A stretch of DNA of 64,000 nt from Ureibacillus acetophenoni (GCF_900220965.1 NZ_OBQC01000012.1:11933-75932), one strand, 5' to 3'; positions 17,540 through 26,438 are shown, numbered from the stretch's first letter. Numbers and translations are program-made. The notes: generated by a model not told the origin, from the letters alone.

Positions 17540-17588
17540 AATAAAAAGGATTCTTTTATTGCCTAAACAGACAATACAAGAATCCTAA
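17540..17588 (-). terminator. Terminator of the nucleotidase gene
   Basis: A 9-bp stem AGGATTCTT / AAGAATCCT with extended AT pairing is followed on the minus strand by TTTTTATTATT. Confidence 0.85.
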
Positions 17589-17665
17589 CACTAAACGATC
17601 ATTTCACCCAATATTTCTGGTAATAAACCTTTAGTTTGAATTTTTCCCATTACACTTAACACTTA

Positions 17666-18205
17666 TTATTTAGTTTGAACTGGTAAAAATAACTCTTTTA
17701 CTTCCTTCCAATTATTCACTCTCTTGAATTCAGTACAGTCTTCATTGTACTTTTGAGAATATAAAATACCCTCACCTGTAAATGAACGGAGCTGTCTAAC
17801 ATTGTCATCAATTAAGAAATCAGCTTTTACAACCTTTTTGTCACCACAGAAGATGAAGTGGTTAGGATTTAAAAATGGGAAGTGCTCTAATAACCACTCA
17901 TATTTTGCAGTGAAACACCCTGGGACATCCATTGCTGCAGTAGCAATGTAAATTTCGTAATGCTCACTTAACTCTTTTAACACTGGAACTGCATCAGGGT
18001 CTAACAATTCAAAGTCACGGAAGAAATCTGGCTCATTAATCATGGAATAAAAATCTTTCGCCAAATGTGGATAGTCGATTTCCAATCTGGCAGTCTCAAA
18101 TTCCTCTTTTGTCATATCTAACTTAAAACGTTCTTTAGCTGACTTATATGCTTTCCCTAAAAAGTCCGCAATTACTTGATCCATATCCACCGCTATACTC
18201 TTCAT
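17666..18205 (-). CDS. 5'(3')-deoxyribonucleotidase-like HAD phosphatase
   Basis: A 179-residue HAD hydrolase of the NT5C/YorS-like type. The nucleophile motif is DMDQVIADF (D7, D9), the second motif IATAAMD near residue 85 and the acidic fourth motif FLIDDNVRQL. Such enzymes dephosphorylate deoxynucleoside monophosphates and limit dNTP pools. ATG at 18203-18205 has GGGAGG 5-6 nt upstream; an upstream in-frame extension is hydrophobic and lacks a ribosome site, so it is rejected. Confidence 0.82.
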   Translation of the reverse strand: MKSIAVDMDQVIADFLGKAYKSAKERFKLDMTKEEFETARLEIDYPHLAKDFYSMINEPDFFRDFELLDPDAVPVLKELSEHYEIYIATAAMDVPGCFTAKYEWLLEHFPFLNPNHFIFCGDKKVVKADFLIDDNVRQLRSFTGEGILYSQKYNEDCTEFKRVNNWKEVKELFLPVQTK

Positions 18206-18326
18206 AGTAACCTCCCAAAATTTCTTATTCACTATTAGTCTAAGAAACACCAACAACAAAAACAAATAAATACGAACAGATTTACAGAATCTTAATATCA
18301 CCTACACAAGTAACAAAAAATAATTA

Positions 18327-18364
18327 AAAAAAGCTACCTTGAAAGTATTCCTTTCAAGATAGCC
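18327..18364 (-). terminator. Terminator of the TRAP transporter operon
   Basis: A hairpin with CTTGAAAG / CTTTCAAG at its core and outer GCTA/TAGC is followed by TTTTTTTAATT on the minus strand, just past the permease stop. Confidence 0.88.
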
Positions 18365-18374
18365 TTTGACCAAT

Positions 18375-20399
18375 TTAATTGGCTGGCGTTACATTTGGTG
18401 TATTTGGTTTGTTCCCTTTATTTTTCGTCATTAATTGGAAAACAAATAGTAATCCAAATACAACTAATCCGGAAACATCCGAAATTCTTTCTGGATAGAT
18501 CATGGCAAGCCCAGCTGCAAGTAATATTATACGTTCAACCCAATTAATTTTGCGATACCAGAAGCCGATAACCCCTGCACCTATTGCAATCATACCCAAT
18601 ACCGCTGTAAGTAGTACCCAAACAACTTGCATTATTGTGACATCAATCATTAACAATTCTGGAGAAAATACAACCATATAAGGAATAATGAATGCCGCAA
18701 TTGCAAGTTTCGCTGAGTTTACACCTGTTTTAATCGGATCGCCTCCGGAAATACCAGATGCAGCAAATGCTGCCAATGCAACTGGTGGTGTAATATCAGC
18801 AATAATACCAAAGTAGAACACAAAGAAGTGCGCTGATAATAATACTGTTATAGGAATCAATGCTTGAGACACATCAGGTGCTAATAAAGTGACAATTGCA
18901 GGAGCTGCAATTGTAGAAGTAATAACGTAGTTAGCTGTTGTTGGTGAACCCATTCCTAAAACAAGGGATGCAATCATTACAAATACTAACGTTAATAAGA
19001 TACTTCCACCAGCTAAGTCTACTAATGTATTCGCTAGACTTAAACCTAAACCTGTTTTTACCACAACTCCAACAATGATACCCGCACATGCAGTAGCCGC
19101 AACAACACCTAATGCAGTACGTGCACCGTCAACTAAAGCATCAATAAATTCCTTAATACCAAATTTCACATCTCTATTAATAATTCCTACTACGATACAT
19201 GATAAAATACCATATAACGCTGCGTGAATAACAGGTACTCCAGAAACCATTAATACGATGATTAAAACAATCGGAGTTAGTAGGTAAATCTTTTTAAATA
19301 CTTCTTTTCGGTTTGGCATATCCTCATCTTTCAAACCTTCGAGACCTAAACGCTTCGCTTCAAAGTGAGTCATGATCCAAATACCTGTAAAATACAAGAT
19401 TGCTGGAATGATCGCAGCTTTAGCGATATCCCAATAAGTAATTCCACGTCCGATAAACTCGACCATTAGGAAAGCAGCTGCACCCATGATTGGAGGCATT
19501 AATTGACCGCCTGTTGAAGCAGCAGCCTCAACACCACCAGCAAATTCCTTTTTGTACCCTAATTTTTTCATCATCGGAATTGTGTAAGAACCCGAAGTTA
19601 CTACGTTCGCAACAGAACTACCCGAAATTGTTCCTTGCAATGCGGAAGAAAAAATTGCAACCTTTGCAGGTCCACCAGTTAACTTACCTGCTACAGAAAC
19701 GGCCAAGTCATTAAAATATTGACCTACGCCAGTTTTCACTAAGAAGGCTCCGAATAGTAAAAACGCAAAGATATATGTTGCGGATACACTAATTGGTGTA
19801 CCTAAAATCCCGTCTGTTGAGTAGTACATCAAGTTTACAATACTCTCTAAAGACTGTCCTCGGTGAGATAGAAAGTCAGGCATCTGTCTACCAAAGAATG
19901 CGTACAACAAGAATAGAACTGCAATTATCGCAATCGGTAACCCAACTGCACGTCTCGCTGCTTCAATAACTAAGACAATTACAATTAACCCTATAATAAA
20001 GTCTGTTTGATTAATCGTCCCTAAACTTGTCATTAGTCGTTCATAGTTAAACGTCCAATAGAGAGAGGTAATTGTAGCTAATATAGCTAAAATATAATCA
20101 TAGAATGCTATTTTAGTTTTAGAACCCTTTTTTCGAGCTGGAAATAGTAAAAAGATAAACGTTAATCCAAAACCAAGGTGAATTGAACGTTGAATTACTG
20201 CTGTAAATTGACCAAATATAGCAGTATATAATTGGAATAATGAGAATGATAGCAATCCAATGAAAATTACCCACTTCATAATCCCCGTTATTCTACGTAC
20301 ATTAGATTCAGCATCATACTTTTCTAGCAATGCCTGTTGTTGTTCTTCTGTTAACGTCTCAGTATGATCCGTTGCTAGCTGGTTTTCCTTATTTTTCAT
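18375..20399 (-). CDS. TRAP transporter fused permease (4TM + 12TM)
   Basis: A 674-residue membrane protein with about 17-18 helices, fusing the small (DctQ-like) and large (DctM-like) TRAP permease subunits as is usual for TAXI-type systems. Conserved loops such as GTISGSSVANVVTSGSYTIP and MGSPTTANYV are seen. It imports a substrate (often a C4-dicarboxylate or amino acid) with a sodium gradient, using the lipoprotein encoded upstream. It overlaps the DUF1850 gene by 11 bp, indicating translational coupling. Confidence 0.93.
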   Translation of the reverse strand: MKNKENQLATDHTETLTEEQQQALLEKYDAESNVRRITGIMKWVIFIGLLSFSLFQLYTAIFGQFTAVIQRSIHLGFGLTFIFLLFPARKKGSKTKIAFYDYILAILATITSLYWTFNYERLMTSLGTINQTDFIIGLIVIVLVIEAARRAVGLPIAIIAVLFLLYAFFGRQMPDFLSHRGQSLESIVNLMYYSTDGILGTPISVSATYIFAFLLFGAFLVKTGVGQYFNDLAVSVAGKLTGGPAKVAIFSSALQGTISGSSVANVVTSGSYTIPMMKKLGYKKEFAGGVEAAASTGGQLMPPIMGAAAFLMVEFIGRGITYWDIAKAAIIPAILYFTGIWIMTHFEAKRLGLEGLKDEDMPNRKEVFKKIYLLTPIVLIIVLMVSGVPVIHAALYGILSCIVVGIINRDVKFGIKEFIDALVDGARTALGVVAATACAGIIVGVVVKTGLGLSLANTLVDLAGGSILLTLVFVMIASLVLGMGSPTTANYVITSTIAAPAIVTLLAPDVSQALIPITVLLSAHFFVFYFGIIADITPPVALAAFAASGISGGDPIKTGVNSAKLAIAAFIIPYMVVFSPELLMIDVTIMQVVWVLLTAVLGMIAIGAGVIGFWYRKINWVERIILLAAGLAMIYPERISDVSGLVVFGLLFVFQLMTKNKGNKPNTPNVTPAN

Positions 20400-20913
20400 C
20401 TCTTAATAACACTCCTTTCAGTTTGTCATATAAAGAAACAGATTTTACTTCAAAAAGGTAAGAGCTGCCCCTATTTAAAGTTTGTTTAAGATTATATTCA
20501 TTTCCGTCATAGTGAACATATAAATCATAGTCAACATCCCCTACATAAAGCGTGAAGTTATCTATAATTTTATCATCAAAATATAGTGTATATTTTCCAT
20601 TTTCATAGGTTAAGGATTGACCTTCTTCTGCATAAGCAGGCATTCCTATGGATACATCCTCATATTCCATAGAATTAAGCTTCAGTTTATTTAAATTAGT
20701 AATTTCGTAATTCTCTAAAACATCTGTTCTATGAATAGAGTGTGTAAAACGGAATTGAAAAGATGTTTCTTTGGAAACATTTATGTAAAATAACTGTGGA
20801 TTATGCATTCTAGTTTCAGTAAAGGAAAAAACCTTAAAGATTGGAATGAATAAAAAAAAAGTAATGACGGCAATAACTAATACAGTAGAAATAAGGAGGG
20901 ATACTCGTTTCAT
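20389..20913 (-). CDS. DUF1850 protein of TAXI-TRAP operon
   Basis: A 174-residue protein with one N-terminal membrane segment and an extracellular beta-rich domain. The segment FTHSIHRTDVLENYEI contains the conserved histidine region of DUF1850. These proteins are found between TAXI binding proteins and fused TRAP permeases; their role is unknown but presumably in transport assembly. ATG has GAGGCGATGAA upstream. Confidence 0.85.
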   Translation of the reverse strand: MKRVSLLISTVLVIAVITFFLFIPIFKVFSFTETRMHNPQLFYINVSKETSFQFRFTHSIHRTDVLENYEITNLNKLKLNSMEYEDVSIGMPAYAEEGQSLTYENGKYTLYFDDKIIDNFTLYVGDVDYDLYVHYDGNEYNLKQTLNRGSSYLFEVKSVSLYDKLKGVLLRDEK

Positions 20914-21007
20914 TTCATCGCCTCATTTTTGATATTAAGCGACTGTCAAGCTTTTTTATGTACAGTCTAGTTGCAAATACGTATCTATGAAGGGTTAAAA
21001 TTACTAT

Positions 21008-21044
21008 AAAAAAGGGCTTGAAGAACCAGTTGTCTTCAAGCCCT
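21008..21044 (-). terminator. Intra-operon terminator between binding protein and permease genes
   Basis: An 11-bp perfect stem GGGCTTGAAGA / TCTTCAAGCCC followed by TTTTTTATAG on the minus strand lies between the solute-binding gene and DUF1850. It should let the binding protein be made in excess over the permease, by partial readthrough or 3'-end protection. Confidence 0.88.
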
Positions 21045-21058
21045 TCGTTACACATTAA

Positions 21059-22081
21059 TTATTGTTCGTCAAAGAATTTTTGTGCACCTGGGTGAACAGG
21101 AATTCCAATACCATCTAAAGCTGTTTCCGTTTTAATAAACGCACCTTTAGCGTGGCTGATTTTTTCTGCATTAGCATAAATCGCTTTTGTAATACCATAA
21201 GCAACATCTTCTGGAAGATCCGCTGTTGTAGCGATCATAGCTAATACTGAAACTGCTGGTACTTCAGACTCTAAACCATAAGTACCCGCTGGAATTGTAT
21301 CCACTGCATAATATGGATATTTCGCAATTAATTCTTCTGCTTTATCAGCAGTTACAGGAACAATTACTACATCTGCAGTAGCACCTAAAGCTTCTACAGC
21401 AGCTGTTGGATATCCAGCAGTGATGAATGCAGCATCAATTTGACCTGTTTGTAAACCGTCAGTTGATTCACCAAAGTCTAAGTTTTGTGCTTGGATATCA
21501 TCTTTAATTGATAATCCATGAATTTCAAGCAATTGCTCAGCATTTGCATATGTTCCTGAACCAGGAGCACCTACAGATACTTTTTTACCTTTTAAATCTT
21601 CATAAGATTTAATTCCAGAGTTTGCAGTTGTTACTAATTGAACTGTTTCTGGATATAAACCACCGATTGCAACAAGGTTATCCATAGCATCGCCTTCGAA
21701 CATTAACTCACCATTTTTTGCATAGTAAGCAATGTCAGTTTGGATAAATACGATTTCAGCATCACCTGCTTTTAATGCGTTTACGTTAGCAGCAGAAGCT
21801 TGAGATACTTCAGCAGTTGTTTTAATACCAGTTTCATCAGTAATTAAATCAGCAAATGTCCCACCAAGTGCATAGTAAGTACCTTGTGTTCCACCTGTAG
21901 CTAAACTTAGAAACTCAATATCAGATGAAGTAGATGTAGATCCACTATCTGTTGAAGTTTCTTCACTATTTGTATTTTCTTTTTCAGTATCCCCTGTAGC
22001 AGACTCTCCACCACATGCAGCTAAAACCATAATTAGCATTAAGCTCAATACTGTAAGTAACCAATATTTTGTGTTTTTCAT
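21059..22081 (-). CDS. TAXI-family TRAP transporter solute-binding lipoprotein
   Basis: A 340-residue extracellular lipoprotein: signal peptide with lipobox VLAAC (C23), a Ser/Thr/Glu-rich linker to about residue 50, then the TAXI domain beginning LSLATGGTQGTYYALGG, the family's substrate-binding start. It captures the substrate and delivers it to the fused permease. ATG is preceded by GGGGGAGG. First gene of the operon; promoter seen upstream. Confidence 0.93.
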   Translation of the reverse strand: MKNTKYWLLTVLSLMLIMVLAACGGESATGDTEKENTNSEETSTDSGSTSTSSDIEFLSLATGGTQGTYYALGGTFADLITDETGIKTTAEVSQASAANVNALKAGDAEIVFIQTDIAYYAKNGELMFEGDAMDNLVAIGGLYPETVQLVTTANSGIKSYEDLKGKKVSVGAPGSGTYANAEQLLEIHGLSIKDDIQAQNLDFGESTDGLQTGQIDAAFITAGYPTAAVEALGATADVVIVPVTADKAEELIAKYPYYAVDTIPAGTYGLESEVPAVSVLAMIATTADLPEDVAYGITKAIYANAEKISHAKGAFIKTETALDGIGIPVHPGAQKFFDEQ

Positions 22082-22121
22082 AATAAAACCTCCCCCTCAA
22101 ACTTGTTACAGTACAGTTTAT

Positions 22122-22150
22122 ATTTAACAATTAATTTAGAACTATGTCAA
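22122..22150 (-). promoter_or_regulatory. Promoter of the TAXI-TRAP operon
   Basis: TTGACA, a 17-bp spacer and TTAAAT lie on the minus strand 41 bp before the start codon. The remaining AT-rich stretch to 22397 shows no gene or clear operator. Confidence 0.6.
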
Positions 22151-22397
22151 TCTTTTTATATTTCGGTTAATAGATTAAAAGTGCATTTTCTAGCTAAATT
22201 CGCATGGATTTTAGCATATATTTATTATATATAAATAGTTTTAATTATCAGTTAATTAAACACCCTTAAAAACTATCATTCTATATTAATTAAGTAATAT
22301 TCCACATTTAACAGTTTATGTATGTTTATTCCATAAAATCCAAAGTTATTTCGCAATAATTTTTAACATAGGTGGAATTGTTATACAACACTATACT

Positions 22398-22460
22398 AAA
22401 AAAATAAAAAAGTAATTCAGTACGCCCATAATTTTAGGGTATAATGAATTACTTTTGATT
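22398..22460 (-). terminator. Terminator of sodC
   Basis: The stem AGTAATTCA / TGAATTACT with internal pairing is followed by TTTTTTATTTTTTT on the minus strand. Confidence 0.85.
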
Positions 22461-22470
22461 TAGATTTAAT

Positions 22471-23034
22471 TTACTCAGCTATTGTAATGACTCCACACGC
22501 AATACGTGCTCCAGAGTTACCTGCAGGATCTGTTACATAATCATCTGCTTTTTCGTGTAATACAATAGCACTTCCATCGTCATCAAATAATGAATTTGCC
22601 ATTCCTTTTTCCAATGTAATGTTTTTGGCAACAAATTCGGCAACCACTTCACCATTTTCTGAACTTACATTTGGTAAATCTCCAGCGTGTGGTCCTTCTG
22701 GGTTATCAATTCCATGTTTTTTATTCGTCGGATTGAAATGCGCACCAGCTGACTCAAACGTTGGCTGTTCACATTTACCTACAGTATGAATATGGATACC
22801 ATGTTGACCTTCTGGAACATTTTTTAAATTAAGTGAAATAAGTACTCCGTCTTGACCCTCTGAAAATTTCACATCTCCTACATCATTTCCTTCTGAATCA
22901 ACCATTTTTGCAGCTGCCTGTAGCGCCTCTTCTGCAACTACTGGTATTGTAGCCTCTGGTTCACTAGTTCCAAAAAAGCTACAGCCACTTAATAAGACTA
23001 CACAAATTCCTAGAAATAATAGATTTTTCTTCAT
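22471..23034 (-). CDS. sodC: Cu/Zn superoxide dismutase lipoprotein
   Basis: Dismutates superoxide outside the membrane. The 187-residue product has a lipobox LLSGC (C18). All metal ligands are present: Cu ligands H81, H83, H99 and H160; Zn ligands H99, H107, H116 and D119; disulfide pair C88-C180 and active-site R177. B. subtilis YojM is known to have lost copper ligands, so this copy looks catalytically competent in contrast. ATG at 23032-23034 has GGAGGG 6 nt upstream; a longer frame adds 12 residues without support. Monocistronic. Confidence 0.92.
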   Translation of the reverse strand: MKKNLLFLGICVVLLSGCSFFGTSEPEATIPVVAEEALQAAAKMVDSEGNDVGDVKFSEGQDGVLISLNLKNVPEGQHGIHIHTVGKCEQPTFESAGAHFNPTNKKHGIDNPEGPHAGDLPNVSSENGEVVAEFVAKNITLEKGMANSLFDDDGSAIVLHEKADDYVTDPAGNSGARIACGVITIAE

Positions 23035-23175
23035 TACTATCCCTCCTACATGGGAAGTATTACCTTTCACCGTGTAGAGTATTCACTGTTGTCGAAAATT
23101 GTTTTTATATCTATAATTTGGATAAATTAATTAATTCGGCCATATTGTCGATATAAATATAAAGGAGGGGTTCAA

Positions 23176-23358
23176 ATGGAACTAAGTTCTTTTATGTCAG
23201 CTCAAGTTGCATCTCTACAACAAACATTGAAAATGACTATTTTAGATAAAACCCTAAACTTAGGTGCACAAGGTACAGTAGATTTACTTAAGAGCATGCC
23301 TACTCAACCTGTAGCAACACACCCCCACAAAGGTACAGTAATTGATGTATCCGTATGA
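23176..23358 (+). CDS. YjfB-family putative motility protein
   Basis: A 60-residue protein. The segment MSAQVASLQQTLKMTILDKTL is typical of YjfB proteins, annotated as putative motility proteins in Bacillales; the exact function is unknown. AAAGGAGGGG precedes the ATG. Monocistronic, closed by a terminator that overlaps the end region of the convergent neighbour. Confidence 0.8.
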   Translation: MELSSFMSAQVASLQQTLKMTILDKTLNLGAQGTVDLLKSMPTQPVATHPHKGTVIDVSV

Positions 23359-23360
23359 AG

Positions 23361-23402
23361 TAAAAATGAGCTTTGAACAATTTCGTCAAAGCTCATTTTA
23401 AT
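23361..23402. terminator. Bidirectional terminator
   Basis: The stem AAAATGAGCTTTGA / TCAAAGCTCATTTT separates yjfB from the convergent membrane-protein gene. Confidence 0.88.
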
Positions 23403-23409
23403 AATTTGG

Positions 23410-23853
23410 TTACCAAATGGTCGGCTTTGCCACCATTAACCAAAGCATAATTAATAACAAGAAAATATAAATGATTGTTGATTTGCGTAGTTTCGCTATG
23501 AATTTTTCCTTATGGAAATCTGGTGTTCCGAATGTTTTTAAAGTTGGCTTAAAAGCTTTTGCTAAAAAGACAATAGATCCAACCATAATTGCAATCGTCA
23601 TGACAATCCAGGAAGTAGTCCAAGTCCATGCACTTAATCCGATTAAGATTACACCTGAAAGAACTAATACATGACCTGCATGTTTAACAACTGTAATCGA
23701 TGTTTGAAAGGCTTGTACAAACCCACCAAGGTTCGCTACATCTGATTTTTCCATTTTAGTAAGGATTGGGATCAATGCAACAAGTGGACCAATCGAAATT
23801 ACAGCACTTAGCACATGGATATATATAAAAATTGTTAATAACAATTTAGTCAC
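23410..23853 (-). CDS. Four-helix integral membrane protein, DUF2269-like
   Basis: A 147-residue protein with four hydrophobic helices. A histidine in the first helix (IHVLSAV) and another in KHAGHVLVL resemble the CopD/DUF2269 pattern in which histidines may bind haem or metal. The assignment to DUF2269 is tentative. Isolated gene. Confidence 0.6.
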   Translation of the reverse strand: MTKLLLTIFIYIHVLSAVISIGPLVALIPILTKMEKSDVANLGGFVQAFQTSITVVKHAGHVLVLSGVILIGLSAWTWTTSWIVMTIAIMVGSIVFLAKAFKPTLKTFGTPDFHKEKFIAKLRKSTIIYIFLLLIMLWLMVAKPTIW

Positions 23854-24077
23854 GTCCTTTTACACTTCTAAAATCATTATAACATTTGAAAATTGTACAA
23901 TTTTTGATAATCCAATGACTGTTTCCCTAAATTTTAACTATTTAAGGTAATTGAAAAATCAAAAGTTTTATTAAGTAGGTATTAAGTAATTGTTAAAAGC
24001 CGTAAACTGCATACAATAGGTAAATGAAAAAATGTATTATTCAGTTAGAACACTAATTTCAGTAAAAGAATGAAGGA

Positions 24078-24719
24078 GTGATTACTATAGGAATCCATAA
24101 ATTTTTCACAAGTTTAAATGACTTAGAACGGATTTTCCGCGCACCTGGTCGTTTTAAATTTGAAGAACATAATGTTGCAGCCCATTCCTGGAAAGTATCT
24201 CAATATGCAATGTTTTTTGGCACTTTAGAAGAAATGAACGGTGCAAAGGTTGATTGGAAGGCACTTTATGAAAAAACGATCAATCACGATTTTGCTGAGG
24301 TGTTTATCGGAGATATTAAAACTCCTGTAAAACATGCAAGTGTTGAACTAAAACAAATGATTGCACATGTAGAAGAAAAAATGATGGAGAAGTTTATTAT
24401 GGAGGAAATCCCATCAGAGTTTCAGGAAATTTTCCTTGAGCGAATGAAAGAAGGTAAAGATGCCACTTTAGAAGGTCGCCTACTAGAGTTTTCTGACAAA
24501 CTTGATCAGTTTTACGAATCATTTGCGGAATTAAAAAGAGGGAACACCGATAAGGAATTTTTAATTATGTATCAACATGCATTAACGAAGCTTTTACAAA
24601 TGCCCCTTCCTGTCAGTGTACAATACTTCCGTACAGAAATATTAAAGGATGTTATGCAAGAAGATACACAAATTAACATCGTTGACTTAACAAATGAAGT
24701 ACTAAACAAAACCAAGTAA
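24078..24719 (+). CDS. HD-domain nucleotide phosphohydrolase, YfbR-like
   Basis: A roughly 211-residue HD-domain protein. EEHNVAAHSWKVSQYA supplies the first metal histidine, NHDFAEVFIGD the HD pair and FSDKLDQF the last aspartate, as in 5'-deoxynucleotidase YfbR. Relatives as I recall them start M-G-[IV]-H; here the matching codon is ATA at 24087, 8 nt after AAGGAG (24073-24078). The only standard in-frame codon is GTG at 24078, which overlaps the ribosome site. The coordinate given uses that GTG, but translation may really begin at the ATA. Confidence 0.8.
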   Translation: MITIGIHKFFTSLNDLERIFRAPGRFKFEEHNVAAHSWKVSQYAMFFGTLEEMNGAKVDWKALYEKTINHDFAEVFIGDIKTPVKHASVELKQMIAHVEEKMMEKFIMEEIPSEFQEIFLERMKEGKDATLEGRLLEFSDKLDQFYESFAELKRGNTDKEFLIMYQHALTKLLQMPLPVSVQYFRTEILKDVMQEDTQINIVDLTNEVLNKTK

Positions 24720-24720
24720 A

Positions 24721-24758
24721 GTTTTCCGATATCCGTATTGGAAAACTTTTTTATTTAT
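24721..24758 (+). terminator. Terminator of the HD-domain gene
   Basis: The stem GTTTTCC / GGAAAAC is followed by TTTTTTATTTA just past the stop codon. Confidence 0.85.
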
Positions 24759-24837
24759 AAATATTGGTTTTTTATAGGAATAAAAAATATTACTTTTCAG
24801 TATTAAATGATTGACTTTTTTCTTTAAAGGTACTTAC

Positions 24838-24866
24838 TTGCACATCTAATTATTATCATTTAATAT
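24838..24866 (+). promoter_or_regulatory. Promoter of an orphan RNA unit
   Basis: TTGCAC, a 17-bp spacer and TAATAT lie in the gap between the HD gene and the anti-sigma gene, on the plus strand, with no open frame downstream. Confidence 0.6.
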
Positions 24867-24872
24867 AACATT

Positions 24873-25128
24873 AAAGCTGCGTTGTTCGTACTAATAATAA
24901 GTTTTAACCTTTGAACTGTAATAGGGAGTTTTAATTGAAGTTGGAATGGCGAGCGTCACACTGCGGTGAATGACGATATACAGGAAAGCTTCTGCGAACA
25001 CCCACTTTGAGGAGTGGTGGTTTAAAACTTTTTATTAAACAAAATACGGCAAGGCGGCTTTGCCATACATAATGTATCGCAAGGCTCATGAGCACCTTTA
25101 CTTAAATCGTAAAGGTGCTTTTTTATTG
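24873..25128 (+). ncRNA. Unidentified structured RNA, about 250 nt
   Basis: A self-contained plus-strand unit with promoter (24838-24866) and a strong terminator (AGCACCTTTAC / GTAAAGGTGCT then TTTTTT, 25091-25128). Inside it, AGTTTTAA (24927-24934) pairs with TTAAAACT (25022-25029) and encloses two hairpins: CGTCA/TGACG (24954-24975, inner CAC/GTG) and CACC.ACT/AGTGGTG (24999-25019). A third hairpin GGCAA/TTGCC follows near 25049-25064. GC content is locally raised. No reading frame with a ribosome site is present. I cannot match it to 6S, SRP, tmRNA, RNase P or a known riboswitch. Confidence 0.55.
25091..25128 (+). terminator. Terminator of the orphan RNA unit
   Basis: The 11-bp stem AGCACCTTTAC / GTAAAGGTGCT with a T-run on the plus side only points away from the HD gene unit and toward the 3' end of the anti-sigma gene, so it ends a plus-strand transcript. 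Confidence 0.85.
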
Positions 25129-25135
25129 TAGCCAT

Positions 25136-25786
25136 CTATTCAATTGGGGCAGCTGTAATTAATTGTTGAATAAATTTTTTTGATGATTCGCTTTTTAACA
25201 AGTCTGAAATAACGGAGCGCAATTCATTTTCATCTTCAATGGAATAATAATCTACATTAAATGTTAACTCTACATCAGATTTTGTAATCATATACACTTG
25301 ATCTTTATATTCAAACTCGACAAATTCAATATTCCGAATAAGTGTAAATAAATATGAGGCAGTTGTGAAAATGGTTTCGTAATCTTTAGATGGAACCATT
25401 GTAGTTTCCATAAAAGTACGGACTCCAAATGGCTCATTCGAAGTAAAAAGTTGAATCCCTTTAGCTTTTCGATTCTCTAAAGAATATGAAATAATTTTGC
25501 CTACTGATAAGTGATCACCAATATATGCCCCTTTATAATCGAAAATTTCTGATTGTGACATTTGAGTTTCTACTGGATCACTTCCCTGACTTACATTTAA
25601 CGGCTGATCCACTATGTATGGAAGGAATACCATAGCCGCAATAAGCACAACTGACAACGAGACAATGATTGGTTTTAGGGTATATCGTTTAAATGTTTTT
25701 CTGTTTTTGTTCAAAGTGAACTCACTTTCATGTAAATTTTCATTTTTATAGATGAAATCAAGGCTGCTCTTTATATCGTTCTGCAT
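25136..25786 (-). CDS. Putative anti-sigma factor, single-pass membrane protein
   Basis: A 216-residue protein: a short cytosolic N-terminus (about 40 residues), one membrane helix (IIVSLSVVLIAAMVFLPYIV) and an extracytosolic domain. It starts inside the 3' end of the ECF sigma gene (29-bp overlap), the usual arrangement for a cognate membrane anti-sigma. No zinc-binding HxxxCxxC motif is visible, so it is not a ZAS-type protein. Sensing signal unknown. Confidence 0.75.
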   Translation of the reverse strand: MQNDIKSSLDFIYKNENLHESEFTLNKNRKTFKRYTLKPIIVSLSVVLIAAMVFLPYIVDQPLNVSQGSDPVETQMSQSEIFDYKGAYIGDHLSVGKIISYSLENRKAKGIQLFTSNEPFGVRTFMETTMVPSKDYETIFTTASYLFTLIRNIEFVEFEYKDQVYMITKSDVELTFNVDYYSIEDENELRSVISDLLKSESSKKFIQQLITAAPIE

Positions 25787-26288
25787 TTAGATTCACTCCT
25801 TTTACATCCAATACTTGTCTTATCTGTTCTCTTGCACGTTTCAATCGAGTCTTTACCGTATTTTCTGAGACTTCCAATACGTCTGCAATTTCATGTATCT
25901 TTAACTCTTCGTAATAATACAAAACTAACACTTCTCGATACTTCGGTTTTAGATTCAATACTTGATTACCTAATTGGGCCCGCTCGTCCCTTTTCAATAA
26001 TTGTTGTTCTAAGGACTCACTACCAAAAAGTTGATGGATAAAGGTTGTAATAGACTTTTGTCGGAAATTCCAACTTCTTAAATAATCGTAACTTCGATTT
26101 ATCGTCATTTTCATTAAATAAGTTTTATAGGAAGAATCACCACGAAATCGATTTTTATTTTCTATAGCTTTCACACACACATCTTGCACGATATCTTCAG
26201 CCATTTCCTTATTTTTCACATAAGTAAATGCTAGTTTAATTAGCGTTAAATAATGTAGTCGTAACTCCTGCTCTATATCTATACTCAC
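25758..26288 (-). CDS. ECF-type sigma-70 factor
   Basis: A 176-residue RNA polymerase sigma factor with region 2 (AFTYVKNKEMAEDIVQDV, residues 19-36) and region 4 with helix-turn-helix (KIHEIADVLEVSENTVKTRL). The start is GTG with AGGAGGG 7 nt upstream. It is paired with the overlapping anti-sigma gene. ECF factors often activate their own promoter, but no clear AAC/CGT-type element is evident in the 150 bp upstream. Regulon unknown. Confidence 0.9.
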   Translation of the reverse strand: MSIDIEQELRLHYLTLIKLAFTYVKNKEMAEDIVQDVCVKAIENKNRFRGDSSYKTYLMKMTINRSYDYLRSWNFRQKSITTFIHQLFGSESLEQQLLKRDERAQLGNQVLNLKPKYREVLVLYYYEELKIHEIADVLEVSENTVKTRLKRAREQIRQVLDVKGVNLNAERYKEQP

Positions 26289-26398
26289 TTAACGCCCTCC
26301 TTTGCAATTTTTAAATAGACGGACAGCCAATTAAAATAGTTTCAAAAATTTACTTAGAAATAATATTTCTTAATATTTATGTCGTTTTTCTATTTGCA

Positions 26399-26428
26399 CA
26401 AAAAAACTGGCCAACTAATTAGCCAGTG
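26399..26428 (-). terminator. Terminator of the BI-1 family gene
   Basis: The stem ACTGGC / GCCAGT is followed by TTTTTTTGTG on the minus strand. Confidence 0.75.
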
Positions 26429-26438
26429 TTTCAATATA

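Noticed and set aside
18206-18301. Hydrophobic N-terminal extension of the nucleotidase
   Set aside because: GGGAGG lies just before the internal ATG and the HAD motif begins at residue 7 from there, as in the family.
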